A stretch of DNA of 64,000 bases, from NCBI GenBank assembly GCA_963676905.2, contig CAXXVE010000002.1:1-64000 (forward strand), written 5' to 3'. The DNA comes from Oceanispirochaeta sp963676905 (GTDB lineage: Bacteria; Spirochaetota; Spirochaetia; DSM-2461). Position numbers and translations under genes: made by a program. This document shows, in pieces, positions 8,536-16,034 of the stretch; position 1 is the first letter of the stretch, and each line of letters starts with the position of its first letter. The notes under the pieces are model-generated. The model made no database searches and was not told the DNA's origin. It worked only from the letters and a program-made list of their open reading frames with translations.

Positions 8536-8560
8536 TGTAAGCAACGAAGTTAAACTGCAG
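8536..8560 (+). repeat. IS21 left terminal inverted repeat
   Basis: Starts TGTAAGCAACG and ends CTGCAG; 18 of 25 positions match the complement of 10696-10720. Confidence 0.8.
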
Positions 8561-8599
8561 TAAATCCCCGGAGTCTATTTGCAGGGTCCGGCACAAGAA

Positions 8600-8660
8600 A
8601 AAGGAGGTAACCTCCGATGGTTTAGGTAACCACACCAAAGACCAGAAGGAGGCACCTCCC
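8600..8660 (+). promoter_or_regulatory. Two SD-sequestering hairpins before istA
   Basis: GGAGGT-A-ACCTCC (8602-8614) and GGAGG-CA-CCTCC (8648-8659) both present a Shine-Dalgarno sequence that can pair with an adjacent CCTCC. The second GGAGG is 10 nt before the istA ATG and is its probable ribosome-binding site. This could hold transposase translation low, especially on read-through transcripts. Confidence 0.4.
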
Positions 8661-8662
8661 TA

Positions 8663-9898
8663 ATGTTGGAGCTGCAAATGCATGAAGCCCATTTACTACG
8701 TCGGCAGAAGTACACGATAAGTCAAATTGCCGATGAACTCGGATGTTCAGAACGAACTGTTTATTACTACCTTTCAGAGACTCCACGCAAACGGAAGAAG
8801 CGGATATATACGAGCAAGCTCGACCCATTCAAACCGTTCATTGACAGCGTAATTGAAGAGACTCCGGATTACAACCGGGAAGTACTTCTTACAGAGTTAA
8901 AAAAGAGGGGATTCTCCGGAGAGATCACTATACTACGTGACTATGCGGCGAAGGTTGCTCATCGAGTGGCAAAGAAGGCCGTAATCAGGTTTGAGACAAT
9001 CCCCGGACTTCAGGCCCAGGTGGATTGGAAGGAAGCCGGGCTACGAGATGTCGGCGGGGAGAAAATGAAGGTCTATGCCTTCAACATGATTCTTGGATAC
9101 AGCAGGACGCCATTTACCATCCACACCACAAAGATGGATCAGGCTACTGTTCTGGCCTGTCATGTCTTGGCTTTCCACCATTTCGGAGCGGTCCCGTGTG
9201 AGATTCTTTACGACAACATGAAAACGGCCTTCATTCGGGACTCAGAAGGATTGTGGCGGCCGAATAGGCACCTGCTACGTCTAGCCAATCATTACGGATT
9301 TATCCCTCGACGTTGCCGTGTACGTCGTCCTCAAACCAAGGGAAAGGTTGAACGGTATATCAAAACCTATGAGGATGGTTTTCTGCGTTACCTGGAAAAC
9401 GGTTTGACGATTGATGAGATGGATGATCGTGTGAACAGATGGATCTCAAATCTGATGACCAAGAAGCTGCGGGATTTCAATGAAACCAGGCAGGACCGCT
9501 TCAGTGAAGACAAGAAAGCGATGTTGTTGTTGCCTGATACAGACTTTGATTGTCGTTCCCAGCATATTCTCACGGTTAACAGGGAGTCTACGGTCATCCA
9601 TAAGACCAACCGTTTCAGCGTTCCCCCCAAATATATTGGCCATAAACTGATTCTGAGGATTCATCCCTTGGACGGTGATGGGGCACTCTACGATTCGGAG
9701 CAAATAGTTCGTGATATCCCCCGCGTTACCGGACGTAACGGCTCTTACTGGAGAGAGGAGGATCGAAAGGCTCTGCAGGTCTTATGGAAGGAACAGTCGG
9801 GCCCACAAACCAATAAACCGGCTTCTGAAAGAAAAGAACCCGAAGTCGATACTCGAAACCCCATGGTTTATGATGATCTGTTCGAGGTGTCAGCATGA
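8663..9898 (+). CDS. istA: IS21 transposase IstA
   Basis: 411 residues. N-terminal helix-turn-helix (TISQIADELGCSERTVYYYL), then an integrase core with aspartates in AQVDWKEAG and ILYDNMKTAF and the glutamate in PQTKGKVERYIKTY, and a C-terminal Mu-like region. This DDE enzyme cuts and joins the element ends. Full length for the IS21 family, with no frameshift. The stop overlaps the istB start by 4 bp. Confidence 0.95.
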   Translation: MLELQMHEAHLLRRQKYTISQIADELGCSERTVYYYLSETPRKRKKRIYTSKLDPFKPFIDSVIEETPDYNREVLLTELKKRGFSGEITILRDYAAKVAHRVAKKAVIRFETIPGLQAQVDWKEAGLRDVGGEKMKVYAFNMILGYSRTPFTIHTTKMDQATVLACHVLAFHHFGAVPCEILYDNMKTAFIRDSEGLWRPNRHLLRLANHYGFIPRRCRVRRPQTKGKVERYIKTYEDGFLRYLENGLTIDEMDDRVNRWISNLMTKKLRDFNETRQDRFSEDKKAMLLLPDTDFDCRSQHILTVNRESTVIHKTNRFSVPPKYIGHKLILRIHPLDGDGALYDSEQIVRDIPRVTGRNGSYWREEDRKALQVLWKEQSGPQTNKPASERKEPEVDTRNPMVYDDLFEVSA

Positions 9899-10662
9899 GT
9901 CAGATATCCGTATCATTTCTCACAGAACGCATGGAATCTCTGGGGCTAACATCTATGGCAGCCTCCTTTGAGAGCTATCTTGGGCATCCTCAGCGGCATG
10001 AACAGCCACTGCTTGAAGCCATTGCCGATTTATTGGAGACGGAGGCCATACCACGGTCTGAGCGAAAGGCCAGAATGAGGTTGAAGCTATCTGGTATCCC
10101 CCAGGAGAAAGGTCTGGATGAGTTTGAACTGGATTGGCTTCAGGGCGGTCTATCAAAGAAGACGTTCTCTGAACTCTCCTCGCTGGCGTTCATCGATCGC
10201 CGTGAGAACGTCGTCCTGATGGGGCCGAGTGGGCTGGGCAAGACGCATCTCTTATTGGCACTGGGAGCCAAGGCCTGCCGGGAAGGTTACACGGCCTACT
10301 ACATCACCGCTATGGATCTCTTCGAGCGGCTTAGCCGCGCCAGGGAACAGGGAAAGCTTAAATCCAAGCTGAAGTGGTTTTGTAAGCCCCATCTATTGCT
10401 TATGGATGAGGTTGGTTATGAAAATCTTACTCCGGAGCAGGCTACACTGTTCTTTCAGCTGGTTAATGCCCGTTATGAGACAGGAAGCATTATCATGACG
10501 ACAAACAAGACCTTTGGGAAATGGGGTGAAATTATGGCTGACGATGCTGTTGCCACGGCTACTCTGGACAGACTTTTACACCATGTTCATGTTGTCAGTT
10601 TACAGGGAGATTCATACCGGATGAAGGACCGGATGAAAATGGGAGTCGTTGACTTCCTTTAA
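9895..10662 (+). CDS. istB: IS21 helper ATPase IstB
   Basis: 255 residues, a DnaA/DnaC-like AAA+ ATPase. Walker A is GPSGLGKTHL (about residues 104-113) and Walker B is LLLMDEVGYE. IstB assists target selection and activates IstA. The ATG overlaps the istA stop (ATGA). Intact. Confidence 0.95.
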   Translation: MSQISVSFLTERMESLGLTSMAASFESYLGHPQRHEQPLLEAIADLLETEAIPRSERKARMRLKLSGIPQEKGLDEFELDWLQGGLSKKTFSELSSLAFIDRRENVVLMGPSGLGKTHLLLALGAKACREGYTAYYITAMDLFERLSRAREQGKLKSKLKWFCKPHLLLMDEVGYENLTPEQATLFFQLVNARYETGSIIMTTNKTFGKWGEIMADDAVATATLDRLLHHVHVVSLQGDSYRMKDRMKMGVVDFL

Positions 10663-10687
10663 GCCGTGAACCTGCAATTCCATTCCG

Positions 10688-10969
10688 GTGGAAAACTGCA
10701 AATTAGCTCCGGTGTTGACACTGTATACCAAACAGGCAAAAAAGGATGCAAGGAAACTCGCAGACAGCAATCTGAAAAAGAAAGCACAGGAAATCTTAAA
10801 GGTGATGGAGATAGATCCTTTTACAGAGTATCCTCCCTATGAACGCCTTATCGGTGATCTGACAGGAGCATTTTCAAGACGGATAAACATTCAGCACAGA
10901 ATCGTATATCAGGTTCTGGAAGAGGAGCAGATTGTAAAAGTTCTGAGGATGTGGACCCATTACGAGTGA
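10688..10969 (+). CDS. yoeB: YoeB/Txe-family toxin with IS21-derived N-terminus
   Basis: The frame is open from a GTG at 10688 inside the IS21 right end. The last 80 codons (from 10727) are the toxin body: TKQAKKDARKL, PPYERLIGDLTGAFSRRI, QHRIVYQV and the terminal THYE. The residues that align with the catalytic Glu46, Arg65, His83 and Tyr84 of E. coli YoeB are all present. The original first six residues (MYKLLY) were left at 8518-8535. A GTG at 10712 would give MLTLYTKQ, close to the native start, but no good ribosome-binding site is visible before either GTG. It is therefore either a displaced, silent toxin or one re-expressed from the IS end. YoeB enzymes cut mRNA on the ribosome. Confidence 0.75.
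   Translation: MENCKLAPVLTLYTKQAKKDARKLADSNLKKKAQEILKVMEIDPFTEYPPYERLIGDLTGAFSRRINIQHRIVYQVLEEEQIVKVLRMWTHYE
10696..10720 (-). repeat. IS21 right terminal inverted repeat
   Basis: Ends GGTGTTGACA; complementary to the left end at 18 of 25 positions. It supplies the upstream codons of the fused toxin frame. Confidence 0.8.
10721..10726. repeat. IS21 target-site duplication, right copy
   Basis: CTGTAT, identical to 8530-8535. Confidence 0.85.
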
Positions 10970-10971
10970 GT

Positions 10972-11027
10972 CATAACAATACAGATGAACTTGTCAGCTG
11001 GTGCTGCAAGTTATCTGAGTTGTTATG
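10972..11027. repeat. attC-like 56-bp imperfect palindrome
   Basis: It starts three bases after the toxin stop. Outer arms CATAACAA (10972-10979) and TTGTTATG (11020-11027) pair over 8 bp. A 2x2 internal loop follows, then inner arms CAGAT-G-AACTTG-T-CAGC and GCTG-CAAGTT-ATCTG pair over 15 bp with a single unpaired G and T on the left arm, and a TGGT loop. A two-box stem with a central spacer and extrahelical bases on one arm directly after a cassette stop resembles integron attC sites. The outer boxes deviate from the RYYYAAC/GTTRRRY consensus, so this is a candidate only. There is no T run to make it a standard terminator. Confidence 0.35.
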
Positions 11028-11062
11028 TATTTATATAAAATTGCTCTTGAAGCAATATTTCA

Positions 11063-12049
11063 TCAATGATAATTCTCGAAGAAATTCTCAATCTCAATTT
11101 TGTCATTTTCAAGATCTATTCTAACTTCTACGACAATATCTCTTTCTTCAAATAACTCGATACAGACATTGTTGTTACTCTCAAACTCAAGCTCAAAGGA
11201 GTAGTAAGTACGCTTCCAGTCCTGTAATTCGGCTAAATCTTTTGCATATATAATTTCATTTGATTCTGTTGAAAAGATATAAATTTTTGGTAAACATGGA
11301 ATATCTCGCTCGAAGTACTCATCAGACAATTGAACTGCATAATCATAATCTTCATAAACGATCAGCTTCCCATCTCTTGAAAAAGTGGCCTCCAGTCCTG
11401 CATCGATGATTTTTTTTATGATACCTAACTCACCATCAATTTCCCATAACTCATATAAACCTAATTTATCATCCATATCATCAACAAAAAAATATATCAG
11501 ATTATTTCTCTCTCTGACTCTATAAATTTTAGAAACATTAAATGAATGAAATATTTCCTCACCTGTATTTTTATTGGTAACTGTCATCTCATTTGTATTA
11601 AGAATATTTGGGAAATTATAGAAAGTAATAAACCTTTCTTGGTAACTCAATTTTTCATTTTCAGACAATGGTTTGAATTGAATTTCCCCTTCAGGTTTTT
11701 GATTGAATACTCTTTTAATCTTCTCAAATTCTTCTAATGGTGGATATTCAAAATTCAAATAGTCATATTGATCAATCATTGCTCGAACATTAGATACTTC
11801 TTCTTCAGTTAGCTCAGAAGATATTATATCAGAGTCCTCGTCTTCGTTTTTTGAATTGGATTCAACTAGTTGAGTTTCAGATCTATTTTGCTCTTCTTGA
11901 ACATTCCCTAAAGGAGTTTGTAATTCCAAACCATTACTCTCTGCTTCAGAGTCTAGAGTTTGTTTTATCCCTTGATCTGGCTTACCCTCCCTATTTCCGC
12001 ATCCAGTGATTAAAATAATTACTAAAAATAGTGCATATATCATTCTCAT
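11063..12049 (-). CDS. Lipoprotein, possible immunity partner of the Rhs tip
   Basis: 328 residues, with signal peptide and lipobox LITGC near residues 13-17, then a long Glu/Ser/Asn-rich linker to about residue 75 and a globular part (FVDDMDDKLGLYELWEID, LEATFSRDGKLIVYEDY). I do not recognise the family. Its ATG lies 3 nt after the stop of the Rhs-tip gene, the place where polymorphic toxin systems carry the immunity gene. A periplasmic lipoprotein would suit a toxin acting on the envelope or during entry. Visibly A+T-rich compared with the core genes on both sides, consistent with transfer. Confidence 0.6.
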   Translation of the reverse strand: MRMIYALFLVIILITGCGNREGKPDQGIKQTLDSEAESNGLELQTPLGNVQEEQNRSETQLVESNSKNEDEDSDIISSELTEEEVSNVRAMIDQYDYLNFEYPPLEEFEKIKRVFNQKPEGEIQFKPLSENEKLSYQERFITFYNFPNILNTNEMTVTNKNTGEEIFHSFNVSKIYRVRERNNLIYFFVDDMDDKLGLYELWEIDGELGIIKKIIDAGLEATFSRDGKLIVYEDYDYAVQLSDEYFERDIPCLPKIYIFSTESNEIIYAKDLAELQDWKRTYYSFELEFESNNNVCIELFEERDIVVEVRIDLENDKIEIENFFENYH

Positions 12050-12052
12050 TAT

Positions 12053-12835
12053 TTATTCTCCAACTGGGTCTGTATCAACTGTTGAGGCAGGATGATTAGC
12101 AGAGTTCGAATCCTGATTTGATGAGACTGCATTCTGATGACTATAGGGACCAAGGTTGTTTTTCTTCCTAATTTTATTATCTAATTGTTCTCCAGGTGTT
12201 ACTTCCCGGCTATAACCAACTGCTCTATCAACCATCTCGACAGGAACAAGACGTCTCCCATTTACATACAACATACCATCTCGGAGACTATTGAAATCTC
12301 CATTTTTATCTGGATTGTCAAATCGTGAAGTAGGGTCTATAACATAGTAATCCCTGCCTTTGTAATTTACTATACCTTCTGTACCAACATAATGATTCCC
12401 TCCTCCATTAGAGAGGTTTACACGAACACCAATGCCTGTAGCATGGTTCAATTCATTAGTTAGGACTTTTACATAATTAGCGACTTCTTCATGAGACTTT
12501 ACACCTGAATCAATAAAGCTCAATCCATATCTTTTAGCGACATTGTTCCATTTAAGATCCCCTTCATTTGTAAAAAAGGACTTTTCTTGTGCAATATTCC
12601 CTGGAGTAATTTCTGTACCAGTGAGTCCTGAAACTGTTTTGGCAGCCCAAACAGCTGCACAGCCATCACTACCCATTGTATATTCGGTTACTTTAACACC
12701 TAATTTCAAAGTATAAAGTCCCGAAGTATTCACTGGATTTTTGTTGATCTGAAGAGAATGACTCCTTCCAATCACAATCCTTGTCCAATCTCTGTCATCT
12801 TTTACCCAGTCATGTGAATAGCTCATTGGATACAT
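12053..12835 (-). CDS. Orphan Rhs C-terminal domain, papain-like (C39-type) fold
   Basis: 260 residues from an internal ATG; the frame continues upstream into an Rhs core remnant (12836-12985) without another start, so this is the tip of a once larger protein. The segment GSDGCAAVWAAK, then ITPGNIAQ, GNHYVGTEGI and YYVIDPTSR fits a C39/papain-like cysteine peptidase with Cys59, His148 and Asp167 as the likely triad. The tail is Asn/Ser-rich. In Rhs proteins the segment after the core is the toxin or processing domain. Whether it is still translated is unclear: no strong ribosome-binding site precedes 12835. The downstream lipoprotein gene is tightly coupled. Confidence 0.6.
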   Translation of the reverse strand: MYPMSYSHDWVKDDRDWTRIVIGRSHSLQINKNPVNTSGLYTLKLGVKVTEYTMGSDGCAAVWAAKTVSGLTGTEITPGNIAQEKSFFTNEGDLKWNNVAKRYGLSFIDSGVKSHEEVANYVKVLTNELNHATGIGVRVNLSNGGGNHYVGTEGIVNYKGRDYYVIDPTSRFDNPDKNGDFNSLRDGMLYVNGRRLVPVEMVDRAVGYSREVTPGEQLDNKIRKKNNLGPYSHQNAVSSNQDSNSANHPASTVDTDPVGE

Positions 12836-12985
12836 TCCGGTTGAATCAATAAATCTCAGAGGATTATTCGTAACATAAACATACCAGTTCTGCCCATCAC
12901 GAATGGGATCTTCAGTAATGAATCTGCCGGTATCCGCATCATACCACCTTGCATTAAAGTAATAACAACCAAAGATACTCTGTAC
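12836..12985 (-). pseudogene. Rhs repeat-associated core remnant
   Basis: In frame with the downstream tip, this encodes YFNARWYDADTGRFITEDP, then NWYVYVTNNPLRFIDSTG, the hallmark end of the Rhs core. A TGA precedes it at 12986-12988 and there is no ATG, GTG or TTG within it. The more than thousand residues normally before this are absent, so the gene is a 5'-deleted fragment. The 70 bp between it and the next gene show nothing recognisable. Confidence 0.85.
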
Positions 12986-13054
12986 TCATTTTATGAACAG
13001 GTCAAACTGTTTCTTGAGAATATTCTGAGGGGGAATGGATTTGAATGGAGGACT

Positions 13055-13726
13055 TTAGTCCAGAAAGCCCTGCTCGTTGATATACTTCTGTGCCATGGCA
13101 CGATCCTCGGGATCGATGCGGTCGGCATACTTGTCCAGAAAGTCATGATCGTAGCGGGCGGCGCACCAGAGGAGGCTCCAGACGGAGTTGTTCTTTTTCT
13201 CTCCCAGATCCTTGTAGATCTCATAGACTTCCAGATAGGCTTCCAGAATCTCTGAAATTTCTCTGTCGGAGAACTGCTCATCCACTCCAAGGCGGTTGTA
13301 GATGTCTATGATCTCATCGGGGTAGATCAGGTCAGGGTCGTCGCTCTTCATATCATTTCTGATATAAAGGTCAGGCCAGAGGAAGATATCATCCCAGTAG
13401 AAACCTGTAACCAGTGAGAAAGACTCACCTTCCACAACCTTGTGTTCATCAATCTTATAACGCTCTATTTTACTCGGGGGAGCGGGTTCGGGTGTTGTTT
13501 CAGGGAGCTGAACAGGTTCGGGGATCTCTTCGGGTTCCGCTGCAGGCGTGTCGGCTTCTATGGCAGGGTCCATGGCAAGAACGTCATCAAGATCGCTGAT
13601 CTCTTCAAGGTCTGCCTGTGCGGCGCGGCGGTCTTTAATATAACCGCTGCCATACCAGAATCCCAGCAGAAGAAGGGCTATGATAAAGAGGATAATCAGG
13701 ATGTTTCTGAGACGTTTCTTTTCCAT
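13055..13726 (-). CDS. Membrane-anchored LysM-like protein
   Basis: 223 residues. A basic N-terminus and one membrane helix (ILIILFIIALLLLGFWYG) are followed by an acidic, Pro/Glu-rich linker (AAEPEEIPEPVQLPETTP) and a LysM-like module (VVEGESFSLVTGFYWDD, then NDMKSDDPDLIYPDEII). The remaining C-terminal part is helical. It probably binds or senses peptidoglycan from the inner membrane. Transcribed after miaB but separated from it by a strong terminator, so it is likely an independent unit. Confidence 0.7.
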   Translation of the reverse strand: MEKKRLRNILIILFIIALLLLGFWYGSGYIKDRRAAQADLEEISDLDDVLAMDPAIEADTPAAEPEEIPEPVQLPETTPEPAPPSKIERYKIDEHKVVEGESFSLVTGFYWDDIFLWPDLYIRNDMKSDDPDLIYPDEIIDIYNRLGVDEQFSDREISEILEAYLEVYEIYKDLGEKKNNSVWSLLWCAARYDHDFLDKYADRIDPEDRAMAQKYINEQGFLD

Positions 13727-13788
13727 CTAGTCTCTATTATCGGTGATCAGGAGGATAAAGTACACTATTAAATTACTGGGTCCTGAGC

Positions 13789-13820
13789 AAAAAAAATCCC
13801 CGGGAGTGTACCCGGGGATT
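13789..13820 (-). terminator. Rho-independent terminator of miaB
   Basis: On the minus strand AATCCCCGGG, a 6-nt loop and CCCGGGGATT form a perfect 10-bp stem followed by a run of Ts. It begins 5 nt past the miaB stop. Confidence 0.9.
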
Positions 13821-13824
13821 CCTG

Positions 13825-15132
13825 TCAGGCCAGCTCTCCGCCAAGAGAGATTCCAGTATTTTCAGTGACTTTTATATCGGCAAAGTCACCCACTTTTACT
13901 TCCATGTCCGAAGCGAAGTGGATATTGATTTTGCCCTCAGTCAGACCTGTCCACCGTTTGCCGTCCCGTGACTTTCCTGTCACAAGAACGGGTATGGTCC
14001 GGCCTACAAGTTTTTCATTAAACTTTGTAGCCGAGCGGATAAACACATCCGAGAGGATGTGGAGGCGTTTTTTCTTCTCATCCATGCTGACCTTGTCATC
14101 CCAGCGGGAACTTACCGCTCCGGGGCGGGGTGAGTAGGTGGCGATGTAGGCCATATTGTACCCTATCTCCTCCATGGCCCGGCGGGTGTTCTCAAAGTTG
14201 TCGTCATCCTCGTCGGTAAAACCAACAATGATATCGGTGAAAAGGGTAGCTTCAGGAAGCAGACGGCGGATATTGTCCACAATCACCCTGTACTCCGCCA
14301 GAGTATGGTTTCTGTTCATCTTTTTTAGAATCTCGTTGTCCCCGGACTGCAGGGGAAGATGGATCTGTTTGGCAAGGCAGCTGTATTTTGCCATGGCCTC
14401 AAGGACATCTTCGGTCATATCCCGGGGGTGGGGGGATGTGAAGTAGAGCCAGAAGGGGTGGTCCGAAGAATCGCCTATCTTTCCTATCTCCTCCAGAAGT
14501 TCGGCAAAGCTGATCTCCTCTCCCTTTTTGTCTTTACCATAGGAGTTTACATTCTGCCCCAGCAGGGTTATTGATTTGTAACCGGCGGCAACAAGCCTTT
14601 TCAGCTCTTCCAGAATTTCTGATGAAGGCCTGGAGACCTCTCTTCCCCTTGTGTAGGGGACGGCGCAGTAGGTGCAGAACTTGTCGCATCCGTTCTGAAT
14701 GGGAATGAAGGCTTCGTAGTTTGAGTCGTAAGAGGGATCGATGTCCCAGAACTCCTTCTGGCCATGATGGTTTTTAACAGCTCCGGGAGAGACTATGCCG
14801 TACTGGCTTATCATTTCGGGGAGCCCTGCGATATCATTGGTCTCAAATACAAGGTCGAAGGTCTTGAGAAATTTCTTTTTGTCCTCTTCCAAAAGACAGC
14901 CTGTCACAAAGGTAATAAGGTTTTTGTCCTTCTTCCACTTGTTCCAGAGGTGGATTCGGCTGTACACCTTATCGATGGCCTTCTGCCGGACGGAACAGGC
15001 CACGATGCCCAGAACATCCGCTTCTTCTTCATTATCTGTTTTCTGAAAACCCATATTGGCAAAGACAGTGGTAAGCCGCTCCGAATCGGAGAGGTTCATC
15101 TGACAACCCAGGGTCAGTACATAATATTTCAT
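13825..15132 (-). CDS. miaB: tRNA-i6A37 methylthiotransferase MiaB
   Basis: 435 residues. N-terminal UPF0004 domain with LGCQMN (Cys10) and VACSVRQ (Cys46), a radical-SAM domain with GCDKFCTYC and YTRGREVSRP, and a C-terminal TRAM domain (about 370-433). It adds a methylthio group to isopentenyladenosine 37 of tRNAs that read UNN codons, using two 4Fe-4S clusters. Length and motifs are standard. It follows the esterase gene by 10 nt and has its own terminator. Confidence 0.96.
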   Translation of the reverse strand: MKYYVLTLGCQMNLSDSERLTTVFANMGFQKTDNEEEADVLGIVACSVRQKAIDKVYSRIHLWNKWKKDKNLITFVTGCLLEEDKKKFLKTFDLVFETNDIAGLPEMISQYGIVSPGAVKNHHGQKEFWDIDPSYDSNYEAFIPIQNGCDKFCTYCAVPYTRGREVSRPSSEILEELKRLVAAGYKSITLLGQNVNSYGKDKKGEEISFAELLEEIGKIGDSSDHPFWLYFTSPHPRDMTEDVLEAMAKYSCLAKQIHLPLQSGDNEILKKMNRNHTLAEYRVIVDNIRRLLPEATLFTDIIVGFTDEDDDNFENTRRAMEEIGYNMAYIATYSPRPGAVSSRWDDKVSMDEKKKRLHILSDVFIRSATKFNEKLVGRTIPVLVTGKSRDGKRWTGLTEGKINIHFASDMEVKVGDFADIKVTENTGISLGGELA

Positions 15133-15142
15133 AAGGATTATA

Positions 15143-15919
15143 TCACTCCTGCTTAAACCAGCCGATCAGGCGGTCCGCTACTTCTTCTCTGTCGCAGCCG
15201 TTAACAAGAACATGGGGACTGTCCTTCAGGATCAAATGTTCTTTTACTGTGCTGCTGATCCCTGATTCTATTATATTCAGGGCATCGGGAGCTACCGTTT
15301 TATCCCCTTCGGATACAATAGTCAAGATTCGTGATTCCACCATTGAGAGGTTTTTAAGAGCCCTCTTCCTTAATTTCATCATTTCAGCAACTTTGCCTGT
15401 GTAATTCTTTGTCCAGTACACTTTTCCGTGTTCCCGACGGAGTTCATCCTTCTCCTTTTCCGCGTCCCAGTCTCCCTTGATAACGGGTATCAGGTGCTTC
15501 AGCCAGCCTGATATATGGACGGCTCTGTTCCGGATGCTGATGGCGGGAGCCATGACGGTCAGGGAGTCGGGAGTAAACTCTTCGGCGAGGATAAGAGCCA
15601 GAAGCCCTCCCATGGAGAGGCCCGCCACATGAACCTTTTCATATTTTGTTTTCAGAAGGAGATACTCGTCTGTTACCCTGCGAAGCCAGTCGGAGGCTGT
15701 GGAGGCCTTGAAATCTTCAATATTGGTACCGTGGCCGGGCAGGCGGGGCAGGGACACTGTGTAGCCCTCGTCGGCAAGACGGTCGAAAAGGTAGTAGAAC
15801 TCCTGGGCAATTCCAGTGAATCCGTGGATCAGAAGGACCGCTTCCGGCCCGCCTTCTTTGAACCGGGGCATACCCAGGGGATGGATGGTTGTGTTTTCGG
15901 GGATTTTAAAGAGTTTCAA
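15143..15919 (-). CDS. Alpha/beta-hydrolase, carboxylesterase type
   Basis: 258 residues. The oxyanion motif LLIHGFTG, nucleophile elbow GLSMGG (Ser at about 102), a catalytic aspartate in SEGDKTV and the histidine in KDSPHVL fit the Est30/monoacylglycerol-lipase-like group. No signal peptide, so cytoplasmic. First gene of a two-gene unit with miaB. The natural substrate is probably a short- to medium-chain ester; not specified by sequence. Confidence 0.85.
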   Translation of the reverse strand: MKLFKIPENTTIHPLGMPRFKEGGPEAVLLIHGFTGIAQEFYYLFDRLADEGYTVSLPRLPGHGTNIEDFKASTASDWLRRVTDEYLLLKTKYEKVHVAGLSMGGLLALILAEEFTPDSLTVMAPAISIRNRAVHISGWLKHLIPVIKGDWDAEKEKDELRREHGKVYWTKNYTGKVAEMMKLRKRALKNLSMVESRILTIVSEGDKTVAPDALNIIESGISSTVKEHLILKDSPHVLVNGCDREEVADRLIGWFKQE

Positions 15920-16022
15920 AGATATGCCTCCGGAAAAATGATAAGATTTAACAGATCAAAAATAATCAAAGCCGCCTGCAATGTCAATTTACCTTTCTTT
16001 TCCCCTGTCGTAAATCCTGTTG

Positions 16023-16028
16023 TATAAT
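16023..16028 (+). promoter_or_regulatory. Consensus -10 box before the histidine kinase
   Basis: TATAAT ends 6 nt before the ATG at 16035, so transcription would begin at or next to the start codon. No good -35 hexamer and no ribosome-binding site are visible. Confidence 0.45.
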
Positions 16029-16034
16029 ATTCCC

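Larger units (their letters stand above)
8536..10720 (+). mobile_element. Complete IS21-family insertion sequence, 2185 bp
   Basis: The ends are 25-bp imperfect inverted repeats (8536-8560 and 10696-10720; 18 of 25 match) that begin TGT and end ACA. A second, inner pair follows (8568-8585 and 10671-10688; shared CCGGA and TTGCAGG), the multiple-terminal-repeat layout typical of IS21. It encodes istA and istB, overlapping by 4 bp. A 6-bp duplication CTGTAT flanks it. All parts are intact, so it may still be mobile. It sits between codons 6 and 7 of a YoeB toxin gene. Confidence 0.93.

Noticed and set aside
8553..8560. IS21 left end at 8556 (TGCAG)
   Set aside because: This placement gives no target duplication. 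Starting at 8536 gives a better 25-bp match to the right end and the exact CTGTAT repeat.
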